64,000 nt of DNA from Leishmania mexicana MHOM/GT/2001/U1103 (taxonomy: Eukaryota > Euglenozoa > Kinetoplastea > Trypanosomatida > Trypanosomatidae): positions 496,001-560,000 of the forward strand of contig NC_018331.1 in NCBI RefSeq assembly GCF_000234665.1. The letters run 5' to 3'. Below the pieces are notes generated by a model, which did not search any database, was not told the origin of the DNA, and worked only from the letters and a program-made list of their open reading frames with translations. Of the stretch, positions 19,416 to 29,898 are shown piece by piece (within the stretch, counting starts at the first letter, position 1; each line of letters opens with the position of its first letter). Made by a program: the position numbers and the translations under genes.

Positions 19416-21143
19416 ATGTTCAAACTTGACTATAAGATTTCTTACGACGAGTTTGTGAGAACAATCTACCATCATGCGCGCCAGTACGAGATAAAAGTCT
19501 CCGATCCTTACAAGCAATGCGTCACTGTCAATGCACTCATCACTAAAGCCAAGGACGAAGAGAGCAAACGAAACTACGCCAATGCATACTACTACGTCAA
19601 CAAGTGCCTTTTATTTTTCGATAAGGAAGAGAACCCGGTTGACTTCACGCAAAGAGATCCATCGACAAAGAGGGTATTTGCTGAAGCTCTTGACCTTGAG
19701 GCTAAACTGAAGGTGAAGGAACTGCCGATTGAGTACAAGGCTATGATCGAAGAAATCGACCGTCGGGAGCCGGAGCGCCGTCGCATCGTAGCCCAGCAGC
19801 TGGAGTCGGATAGTGGAGATGGTGACGGAAACAAGCAGCTTTCTAAGGCGGTAGACATGCACTTGACAAGACAGCAGCAACTGCTTTCTTCGGAGAATAG
19901 CAGTGTAGATGAGTTGTTGCAGCGACTGCACTGGGCTTCGGTACCTGGCACGAAGAGCATTACCCCACACATAGTCCCCAATGGCCCGCCTGCTCCTCCT
20001 CCAACGTACGACACCGTCTCCAGGCCCGAACCGTCTCCAGCGCCAGTAAACCCCGTGCCAGGCGACCGCCACGCTCTCCCTGCCTCAGCTTCGCATAGAA
20101 GCTACACAACCTGTATCCTGAATCCTTCAAATGCCTCCCTGTCCGTCCGACGGAGGGGCATTGTAAATTTGGGCAACACATGCTACATGAATAGTGTGCT
20201 GCAGCTACTCAATTCCACACCACTAGGCCAGTACTTTCTCACTGATGCCTATGTGTCCCACCTGCTTAATACAAAGGGAAAGCTAACTCGCTTGATCAAC
20301 TCATTTAGCTTTGTTATCCGCGAGCTCAATCGTTCCGACTGCAAGTTTTCAGTGAGCGCGTCGCCGTTCAAGTCTGCCCTCGGAGACTATTACGAGGGGT
20401 TTCAAAACTCAAGCCAGCAGGACGCAAACGAATTTCTACGTGTTGTGCTGGACGGCATTCACGGAGCACTGAATGTGAACGACAGTAATAGAATTGTGTT
20501 TCCCGAGATTGACAACTGCAAAGGCACCGATGACGAACTTGCTCGACGGTACTGGGCACAGTACTATCAGAAGAATTCTTCCGTTATCGTTGACTACTGC
20601 GCGTTTCAGGAGCGGAGCGCGATTGTTTGCCCCTCCTGTGACCACCAGTCACGCTCTTTCAATGTTTCTCTCAGCATTGAAATTCCTATTCCGCGGACCT
20701 CGTCAAAGGTTTCACTCGACGACTGCTTTGCCGCGTACTGCCGGGAGGAAATTCTTGACAATAGCTCTATGTACATGTGCCCTAGCTGTCACCAGAAGGT
20801 GAACGCCCGGAAGCAGCTGCTGTTTTATTCAGCACCACCAGTTCTATTTATTACTCTGAAGCGGTTCCGTTGTTACGGTGACTTCACCACAGCCTCAAAA
20901 GTCAACTCGAGCGTTTTCTTTAGTAAAACACTGAACATTGCTTCGTATATGTGCTCCGGATTCTCGAAAACAAAGTACCATTTGGTGGGTATTATCAATC
21001 ACCAAGGCAACATGTATGGCGGTCACTATACTGCAGATGCTGTTGGTGCTGATGGCGTGTGGTGCCACTTCAGCGATGAGCAGGTGACAAAAGCAGACGT
21101 GGCAGATAATAATCTGGCCTATATTCTCTGCTACGTACGTTGA
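19416..21143 (+). CDS. Ubiquitin carboxyl-terminal hydrolase, USP8/USP4-like (peptidase C19)
   Basis: A 575-residue cysteine deubiquitinase. The frame is open further upstream, but the first ATG is at 19416 (MFKLDYKISYDEF), where homology-like sequence begins. Residues 1-110 look like the USP8 N-terminal dimerisation/MIT-like helical domain (KDEESKRNYANAYYYVNKC). A Pro-rich linker follows (about 185-235), then the catalytic domain 245-575: Cys box GNTCYMNS with nucleophile C256; YEGFQNSSQQDANEFL; two CPSC pairs forming the zinc-ribbon finger; VLFITLKRF; His box GGHYTA with H537; and D554 in HFSDEQV. All catalytic residues are present. It removes ubiquitin from proteins; USP8-type enzymes act on endosomal cargo, which is a reasonable guess here. 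First gene of the rightward block. Confidence 0.92.
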   Translation: MFKLDYKISYDEFVRTIYHHARQYEIKVSDPYKQCVTVNALITKAKDEESKRNYANAYYYVNKCLLFFDKEENPVDFTQRDPSTKRVFAEALDLEAKLKVKELPIEYKAMIEEIDRREPERRRIVAQQLESDSGDGDGNKQLSKAVDMHLTRQQQLLSSENSSVDELLQRLHWASVPGTKSITPHIVPNGPPAPPPTYDTVSRPEPSPAPVNPVPGDRHALPASASHRSYTTCILNPSNASLSVRRRGIVNLGNTCYMNSVLQLLNSTPLGQYFLTDAYVSHLLNTKGKLTRLINSFSFVIRELNRSDCKFSVSASPFKSALGDYYEGFQNSSQQDANEFLRVVLDGIHGALNVNDSNRIVFPEIDNCKGTDDELARRYWAQYYQKNSSVIVDYCAFQERSAIVCPSCDHQSRSFNVSLSIEIPIPRTSSKVSLDDCFAAYCREEILDNSSMYMCPSCHQKVNARKQLLFYSAPPVLFITLKRFRCYGDFTTASKVNSSVFFSKTLNIASYMCSGFSKTKYHLVGIINHQGNMYGGHYTADAVGADGVWCHFSDEQVTKADVADNNLAYILCYVR

Positions 21144-21699
21144 TCGAACTCTCCCTTTCCCCAACGCTGAATAGCTCTTTTTTACCTTCCTTGTAATGCT
21201 GAGCAGGTGACATACTTTTTTGTTATTTGTTTGCTTTGCGTTGTGTTCTCCTTTTTATCCCCTCTGAGTTTGGATTTGTTTTTGCTGTTGCTGCTTTCAT
21301 GAGATTCGGAGCTTGCATTTTCACTTTATTGGAGGTTATAGACTTGTAAAAGAGTCATCGTTCTTTGCATCTTAGCGACAGTGGTAAGCTGGGCACACAC
21401 ATTCATACACACACAGGCGAAAAAAAAGGTACTTTGTATGTGGTTATCTAGAAGCGGATTGCGTATCTTACTGTTGAAGAATATGTCAGAACGAGCTTCA
21501 CAATACGAGCAGCGTGTGGTGTTATGTTGACCACATCTCGTTTACTTGGTAGCTGTGAGATGCGCTTCGGTGGCGAGTTGCGGGTGTCGTTGAGGTACCT
21601 TTCACTTTTCCCCTTCTCCTTCTTTTTCACTTCCTGTCACTATCAGAAGCACGCAAAAAAGAGTTCAGCGTTCCTTTGGGAGGGGGGATCTTACGCAGA
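21144..21699. other. Intergenic region after USP
   Basis: T-rich on the plus strand (about 21178-21300), with a CA repeat near 21395-21415 and an A run at 21420-21428. A pyrimidine stretch at about 21598-21640 (TTTCACTTTTCCCC...) is the likely splice signal for the next gene. No coding sequence seen. Confidence 0.55.
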
Positions 21700-23025
21700 A
21701 TGCATTCAAGGGTGTTTTATTTTCCTGGGAAGGAAAGCGGGCCTGACTACCAACCTCGTATTTCCCGTCACGTGAATGAGAAACTTCGTCAATCCTCACC
21801 TCAGGCTCGCTCATCAAGAACTTCTTTGCAAAGAAATGAACAACCATATGTGCCTGTACTGAACACCTCCCCACAGGTGATGCAAAAAGTCGAAAGCAGA
21901 AGTCCGTCTCGCGCAAATGCGACGCGCCCAACGCGCGCCTCCTCTTTTTCTTCACTCACACCACACGGATCACAGGTGGTGTCACCATCACGACTTCGCT
22001 ATGTAGGAGCTGAGTTGACGAAACGAGTGAGTCCCAGTGACCTCCTTTGTGAAGCGTCTGTGGCAAAGTTTCGTCAGCAAAGCTCTTCGCAGTGTGTTCG
22101 GGACTCACTGAGGCATCCTAAAGCATTGAACACACTCCCAGTGAATTATGAATCGTTCAGCGCAGTCCTACCTTGTTCGCTTCATCCTCTGTTGCAACAA
22201 GCGTTGCTGCTGATCGAGTCTACAGAGCTCGAAGAACGCCTGGCATTTTGTCAGGAGGAGATGGATGCCTTTGATTCAATAATCGCCTTACACGGTGTGG
22301 CGAAGGAGGTCGAGGTTATTCGCGTTGCTGCCTTTGAAATGTTTCACATCGAAAGGGCGTCCCGACGCGCACTCAAGCGTCAAGAGCGACATGAACGGCA
22401 GATTCTCCGCCTTTGGTACTCCGAGAGCTACGAAGATGCTCTGCTCTCGGGAGAAGTGCGGATAATTCGGCAGAAATCTGAGGAATCAAAAATCTATTTC
22501 GGTCACTCGCTTTCGCGCTCGCGAAGCACTTTTCGGCAACAGCAATCACAGGATCTTTTTGGTATGGCTGCGCCTCGGAATGGCTCTCCCTCGTCGAAAA
22601 AAGTGTCACGCTCACAAAAAAGTGACAACACCGCTCGCATGGCTTCGTTTTTATTCTCTGCATCGGAAAGGCAAGAAGGCATTCACGGCTCTTCTACAGA
22701 CAACTATGGCGAAGTGCTGCACAGCTCCCCTCGAGCGTTGTCGCCGATGCCATCAGAGCCTTATTTTTCACACACCGTCGGCTCATCTCGTTTGTTGCAC
22801 AGATCTAGCGACTCGGTAAACGTTGCAGATAGGCGGCGGTATTATCGCGAGTACGGTGACCGTAGTTGGAGGACACTTGGAAGCATTGAGGCTGACCTGG
22901 AAGATCGAATTGCCAGACAAGAGGCTTTACTGGTACCTGCAAGACAGAGCTATCAAAGTAGCTCCCCCTTTTCTCTGATTAGACATCAGGCTCCCCTGCT
23001 GCTGCCGACGTCATCAGAGGATTAA
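21700..23025 (+). CDS. Hypothetical protein with central helical region
   Basis: A 441-residue protein that I do not recognise. The first ATG is at 21700 (MHSRVFYFPGKESG); extension upstream would need a TTG. Residues 1-140 and 270-370 are Ser/Arg/Gln-rich and probably disordered. A central segment (about 155-260) is helical and charged (LIESTELEERLAFCQEEMDAF, then a basic stretch ERASRRALKRQERHERQ). The last 60 residues contain DRRRYYREYGDRSWRTLG and a short acidic/helical end. No membrane spans or enzyme motifs. By eye the codon usage is less G+C-biased than in the genes after 29 kb. It lies between USP and the RNase III-like gene on the same strand. The protein at 44845-46032 has a loosely similar layout (disordered head, charged helical middle), but I could not see convincing residue similarity. 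Confidence 0.8.
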   Translation: MHSRVFYFPGKESGPDYQPRISRHVNEKLRQSSPQARSSRTSLQRNEQPYVPVLNTSPQVMQKVESRSPSRANATRPTRASSFSSLTPHGSQVVSPSRLRYVGAELTKRVSPSDLLCEASVAKFRQQSSSQCVRDSLRHPKALNTLPVNYESFSAVLPCSLHPLLQQALLLIESTELEERLAFCQEEMDAFDSIIALHGVAKEVEVIRVAAFEMFHIERASRRALKRQERHERQILRLWYSESYEDALLSGEVRIIRQKSEESKIYFGHSLSRSRSTFRQQQSQDLFGMAAPRNGSPSSKKVSRSQKSDNTARMASFLFSASERQEGIHGSSTDNYGEVLHSSPRALSPMPSEPYFSHTVGSSRLLHRSSDSVNVADRRRYYREYGDRSWRTLGSIEADLEDRIARQEALLVPARQSYQSSSPFSLIRHQAPLLLPTSSED

Positions 23026-23716
23026 ACCATGAAGCACAAACATAGGAGGGGATATCCGTGGGGTGTTCTTTACCTTTTTTGTTCTTACGTCTCTCGGAGT
23101 TGGGCCCTTTTTTTTCCATGATGTTCAATCACTTTCTTTTTTTTTTGCTTTGCACCCATGATTGTGCTACTGCTTTTACAGATGTCAGGTTTGTGCTCCT
23201 CTTTGGAGAGACTTTTTTCTGCGTGTGTGTGTTCTGTGCCACTCGTCGTTTTGTTCTGTCTGTACCTGGTGTGCGCGTTAAGGCTATTGGGTGCCCTCAC
23301 CACAGGCATAGGTGCACATATTTCGACACTGGTCAGCAGTGTTGCCGGCATGCATGCTATGCAGAGAAAAACAAAACTTATCGCGGTCGTCTTTTTCGAG
23401 TTCAGCGAAAGGTAGTGGCCTTTGTTCGTTGACTATGTGTATCGGCATACTGCCCACTTCGTCTTCTGGTGGTTTAGTAGTGCAAAAGCAACGAGGCAGC
23501 GCAATGCCGACAAAGAAACGAAAAGAAACACAAAGCTTGAATGCTGTGCCATGGGCTATCCATTATGTTCCCGCATGAAGTATTCTCCGATACCACAAGC
23601 AATGTACTCTGTCCTCCTCTTTCTTCAACCTCTCTCGCAAGGTACACGAATAGTACCACTGAACGGGTTGTGCGCGGAAGGCGAAAGAGGAGGAGTGGAG
23701 GTGGTAGTGTGTCAGT
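23026..23716. other. Intergenic region with T-rich tracts
   Basis: The plus strand carries T runs at about 23108-23116 and 23136-23147. A pyrimidine stretch at about 23609-23636 (CTGTCCTCCTCTTTCTTCAACC) precedes the next gene by about 80 bases and is a plausible splice signal. No gene supported. Confidence 0.5.
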
Positions 23717-24394
23717 ATGCGTCGCTGCTGCAAGCTTCAGGCGCTCCCAGGAGTGCTGAGTATTTTGTCAGACTTGGCGCAGCCTCGCACCTCAACGTCC
23801 TATCAAGAGCTTCTGCGCAGCTCACATCTCCCCGCTCAGCCGCTGCCTTTCCTTCCACCACCTCGATGGGCGGCGGAGCTGTCGCGGGTGCTTCACAGAA
23901 CCTTCCCCGACGTGGTACAGCATCACCACACTCGTTTTTTGCAAGTGTTTGTGCACCCAAGTTTCACCACTGCCGCCGGCGTGTCTGGCACGATGCAACC
24001 GCTTGTCGCCGTTGGCGAGTCGCTCTTGGAGCGTATCGGCGGCCTGTGGATACTGGCAACATTCGAGAGCACTAGATATGAGGAGTACGCCTCCTTGCTT
24101 GCCTTGCTAACCAGCGACACAGCGCTGTGCCGAGTCCTGCGTGATCACTGGCGCTTGGAGCACATGGTGCTCACAGATGCCTCGGCTGACCTGTTTTCAC
24201 GCCAGCGTCTCAGCTCCACTAAAGGACTCATGAGTTGGCTTTCTTCGCAAGGGAACGTGAGTGGTGCACAGTCGCTTCCCGAACCATATGGCGCAGGTTG
24301 TGTCAAAGCGATGGTTGCCGCAGTGCTTTTAGAGCACGGCAACGACGCAGCGGAGCACTTTGTGAAGTCCGAGGTGCTTCCCTACGTCTTGTAG
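23717..24394 (+). CDS. RNase III-fold protein, apparently catalytically dead; possible mitochondrial protein
   Basis: A 225-residue protein; the start is the ATG at 23717 (MRRCCKLQALPG), which gives a short basic N-terminus that could be a mitochondrial presequence. Residues 72-120 fit the start of an RNase III domain: FLQVFVHPSF matches the family's ALTHxSY, and SLLERIGG (102-109) aligns with the signature ERLEFLGD. The second conserved block, normally ADxxEAxxGAxYLDxG, appears as AGCVKAMVAAVLLEHG (193-208), followed by the usual amphipathic helix. Of the four metal ligands only E105 (first signature) remains; the Asp is G109, and the Asp and Glu of the second motif are G194 and K197. The protein should therefore not cut RNA. 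Trypanosomatid mitochondria use several inactive RNase III-like proteins, as editing-complex partners and ribosome components (mL44-like), so this would be a reasonable home. Assignment is from motifs only. Confidence 0.75.
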   Translation: MRRCCKLQALPGVLSILSDLAQPRTSTSYQELLRSSHLPAQPLPFLPPPRWAAELSRVLHRTFPDVVQHHHTRFLQVFVHPSFTTAAGVSGTMQPLVAVGESLLERIGGLWILATFESTRYEEYASLLALLTSDTALCRVLRDHWRLEHMVLTDASADLFSRQRLSSTKGLMSWLSSQGNVSGAQSLPEPYGAGCVKAMVAAVLLEHGNDAAEHFVKSEVLPYVL

Positions 24395-26210
<1,816 letters not shown>

Positions 26211-27117
26211 GTGCCTTGCGCTTTTCCTGTTTGACTTGCTTCTCCCGTTTCGACGATAGGCAGAGGTAGGCTTGCGCCCACTGTGAGTGCACACGTCTGT
26301 GTGTCTGTATGCGTGCCTTTTCTCATCCCTCGTGGGGTGTGCTTTCGTTTGCAATGTACATTACAGTGCCTCATAAAAATGAAAGCTCAGCCCGCCTTTC
26401 CTCCACGGACAAGGTGCGCACATGCACTGAATTACGAGGAAGGGGACGCGGGGAGGGGGAAGGGATCCTTTCCACCACCCCCTTTCCCCGCTTTCTCTCG
26501 TTTCAAGTCTCCCTCTGTCACGGAGACTCAAGTAGGGGTGAGGGTGGCGTTGAACCTACAGCCACCACCCACAACCACTCAGAGAGCGATGCTTGCGCTT
26601 GATTGGTGTAGCGAGGAGGGAAAAGACATCATCTTTGCTTCTGGCCACACTGTACACGACGCGTGTGAGGCCAGCGGCGCAGTGTCCGTACGCTACCCCC
26701 TTCCCCCCTCTAGCACCCAACCCTAAGGGAGAGGGGATCTGGGTACTCATACGTTCGCTCATGCACGCACCTACACGCCTTCGTCTTCGTCTCCGACCTT
26801 GTGTTTGTTTTTGTCCTTGTTCCGGAGGTATCCACTACGCTTTGTCCTCCCTTCCTCGGTGTGCACCCTCCTCTGCTCGCAGTCGCTGCCTCTTCCTTCG
26901 TCTCATGTGATAGGCGCTGTGTGTGCTTCTGCGTGAGCACATGACTCAGCTAGCTGCCAGCGCTACACCGTTGGAGTGCACAGGCACACCAATTTCCTCG
27001 ACACCAAAGGATGCATAAAAGGAAGAAGGCGCCATACCTGTTTACTCTTCGGGCGCAAGAGGAACAGTGAGAGTACCGCCACTGCTTGGACAGCCGGTGC
27101 ACCCTCTGGCGGCCATC
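26211..27117. other. Intergenic region between LRR gene and decayed gene
   Basis: Mixed composition with C/T-rich runs near 26465-26520 and 26698-26710. The 60-150-codon open frames on both strands are low-complexity or Pro-rich and lack recognisable motifs. No gene supported. Confidence 0.5.
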
Positions 27118-28502
27118 ATGACTTCTTTACCTGTGCAGATGCAGCGGTTTGAGGCGGCGCTCGCAAGCCTGGTGAATCAGCGTGGTGGGCAGGATGGAAC
27201 TGACCCCCCCCGTTGTCTCATCAGATATTGCCGCTTTCGTGAAGTCGACCACGAAGGCCCTGTCGACGACCACTCCTGTGTCACGACTAAGTGATAGTAT
27301 TCGCTGGTCACGGCTCCTCGTCGCTCGAGTGCTGCGGGGCAAGAGATGCGCTACTGCTGCGCATCATCACACAGTTCCTCGCTGACATGTCATCGAACAA
27401 AGATAACGGCGCCGTGCTTTTTATCGGCATACCGAGCTGCTACTTGCCCGTGTTTCAGGAATAGTGTGCAATGACACACAGCACCTTCAATGCCGTTTCC
27501 GGCTTCCTGAGCACCATTTCCTCCAGCAGTGCACAGAGCCGGTGTACGCATCGGCCGTGCATCCCGTATGTCCTGGCCGCGATGGCGCACCATCTCTCAG
27601 AGATGGATATCTTGTTTGGTGGGCTGTCACTCCCAGTGCGCTCACCATGAACAACGAGGGTGGCAAGCTCGTTGCCCAACGCGGCTGTGTTCAAATCCTC
27701 GTCGACGCCTTTCACTATGCCCATTGCATAGAGACTTCTGTTGTAGAGGGAGGGCCGACGAAAAAAAAAAACATTGCAGCTCAACTCAGCGCTGCCAGCC
27801 CGCACCCAGTCTCGACGACTGGAGGAGCAGACCGTTCTCTGCCGAGACGTTCAAAAGTGGTGTCGTGACGCGCTTCTCAAGCTGTGCCGCACGCGTTCGA
27901 ATGCGGTGCAGGCTGCCCTGCAGCAGGCAGACTTCAGCGCCTACGGGCACTGCCTCCGTTTGAATGAGCTGAGGTGGGGTGTAATACTCGACCAGAGGAA
28001 CCAGGGAGCTTCTCTCTCCTACCTGGTGCAGCTGTGAGCACTTTTTCTTGTGCTCGCCGCGTGTGTGTGTGTAGGCGGGAAAGGTGCATGGCAAGGCGCA
28101 GGTGGATCACATTAGCACACCGCACTCTCGCATCCTCGAACACGGCGTGTATGGCGCTGTCTCGCCGCCCCACGTGCGGCCTCGATGCACTTCTTTCCAC
28201 CACGTGTGCAGGGGACGGAGTAGGGATGAATGGCATACAAAGAGCGCTGGAAGGAATGATGGTCCTGTCCTCTCAAGGGGTACTCGCCAGCGTCGACCAT
28301 GTGCGCCAACCCGAGGGTGCAGGCGTCTCCTCTTTTACTGTGAAAAGAAAGTCTACACAGGTGCGCGTGTGTTCTGCACGAGGCTGCGCACTTCCTGTTC
28401 CTGACTCTGGCCACGCTCCTCGCGCTCTCCTTCCTCATTCTTTTTTTCGTGTTGCTGTTGAGCGTCGACCTGTTGTGCCACATTCTTCTGTCCCTGCTTT
28501 AG
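27118..28502 (+). pseudogene. Decayed protein-coding gene, ending in a hydrophobic anchor; family not recognised
   Basis: Coding-like segments on the plus strand follow each other but switch frame. An ATG at 27118 opens MTSLPVQMQRFEAALASLV. The frame shifts near a run of Cs (27204-27210) into VSSDIAAFVKSTTKALS and RWSRLLVARVL, then into ITQFLADMSSNKDNGAVLF and IGIPSCYLPVFQE, which meets an in-frame TAG at 27462 and goes on as FNAVSGFLSTISSSSAQS and AAMAHHLSEMDILFGGLSL. It shifts again near 27645 (MNNEGGKLVAQRGCVQILVD), and after an A run (27761-27771) into LEEQTVLCRDVQKWCRDALL. Weaker traces continue (GLDALLSTTCAG near 28170) and the last piece, 28392-28502, is a strongly hydrophobic segment (FLFLTLATLLALSFLILFFV) ending at TAG. 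The ancestor may have been a protein of about 450 residues with a C-terminal membrane anchor. Confidence 0.65.
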
Positions 28503-29898
28503 AGGTCATCGCTCTGTCTCCACTCCTCTCCCCTCCCCTCCCTCCTTGACTCCTATTCTGCGTGTATGCGTCGAGGACCCGCCATGGGTGAAACGACGGC
28601 ACGCATACGAAAGAAGGAGCGGCAAAAAGAAAAACAAAAAAACGAAAATAGGGGGAAGGCTTACAACACGCACATGTCCAATTTCAAGAGAACTTGTGTG
28701 CGGCGGGAGGGGGAGGGAGGAGGGGGGGGGCACAAAGGCGGCCCGAAATGTATCGAAAAGGTCTTGTGACTGCCAGTCCGTTTTGTAGCGGTAGGCTCTG
28801 TATAAGGAGCTCAGTGGGGTAAGCCGCTCTGCTCCACCACGCTCGCTCAGGGACAGACACCCAGAGGTGGCTCGCCGCAAGCGTTATCGCGTGCTAGTCT
28901 CGTTCGATTTGTACGCGTGGCGTTTTTCGATGTATTCGTACGTTCACCATGAAAGCGTTGCAGGTCTGATCTCCATCCGCTCTTTTTTCTTCATTTTACC
29001 GTTTTGATTCCCGCTTTCCCTCGTTGCGCTCCTTCGTCCATCACATGCACATGTGCACAACAACACCACGCGTCGGCACCCTTCTTGCGCATCACCACCT
29101 GCCGCCGTCACATCCCCCTGCTCGCTTGTGTCTCTCTGACCCATACCCACAGCCCATATCAAAGTCCCCACTCCCTTTCTTTTTCTTTCCTCCCTTTTTT
29201 TTTGCGTGCTCACACCGCCTCAGGGAAAAGGTAACACAGAAGCAACAAGGAAACCCCTCCGACGCGAGACTGCCAAAGAATTCAACCCCCCACCCCCACC
29301 CCTTCCCTTCTTCCCTTGCCACACGCACACACAAAAAGCGTTCACACTTGACGCCTCACTAAGTTCTTCTGTTCTCCGTGCCCTTATTTTACTTCTCGTG
29401 GTGCGGCTACCTCCCCCGCCCCTCTCTCCGCCAAAGGAAGCCAACGGCGAAGGACACTGGACCACGACCGGCTCACTTGCCGCCGTTGTCCACCTGTACC
29501 TTTTCTGTTTTCTCTGTCACCGGGGCACACTCCTACCCGCACCAGCTTGTTGTCTCTTTCTTTTGCACTCACGCCAGCGAAGGTAGTCGACCCGCACACA
29601 CAACACCGCTCTCTCTCCTCCGCCCGTCCTCCCCTCTCGTCATAAATCCTTGTCTCTCCCTCTCTCTCTGACGGTCAGCCTCTGTTGTGGAGACTCTGTG
29701 GACGTGAAGGCAAAGTTTGGGATCTCCGCGCACCGCTCTCGTTTTTGAACGAGAAAAGAATACGAGTCTCTCCTTTGTTTCTTCACATATCAACAACTTG
29801 TTAGCACTTCTGACAACCCCCCCGCCAGCCCGCACACGCGTCCCTCCTCTCCCTCCCCCAACTCACCCCCGCCTTGAAAGAGCCGTGAAGGATTCACA
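28503..29898. other. Intergenic region before the CCCH/KH gene
   Basis: Contains an A/G-rich patch (28610-28740) and many C/T tracts (28980-29640). The likely splice acceptor for the next gene is listed at 29647. No coding sequence recognised. Confidence 0.55.
29647..29678 (+). promoter_or_regulatory. Candidate trans-splice acceptor of the CCCH/KH gene
   Basis: A C/T tract (CCTTGTCTCTCCCTCTCTCT and on to 29669) followed by CAG ending at 29678, which would give a 5' leader of about 220 bases before the ATG at 29899. Confidence 0.5.

Noticed and set aside
27455..27805. A 116-codon minus-strand frame over the decayed gene that reads partly like protein
   Set aside because: Plus-strand fragments on both sides form a more coherent series, and all neighbouring genes are plus.
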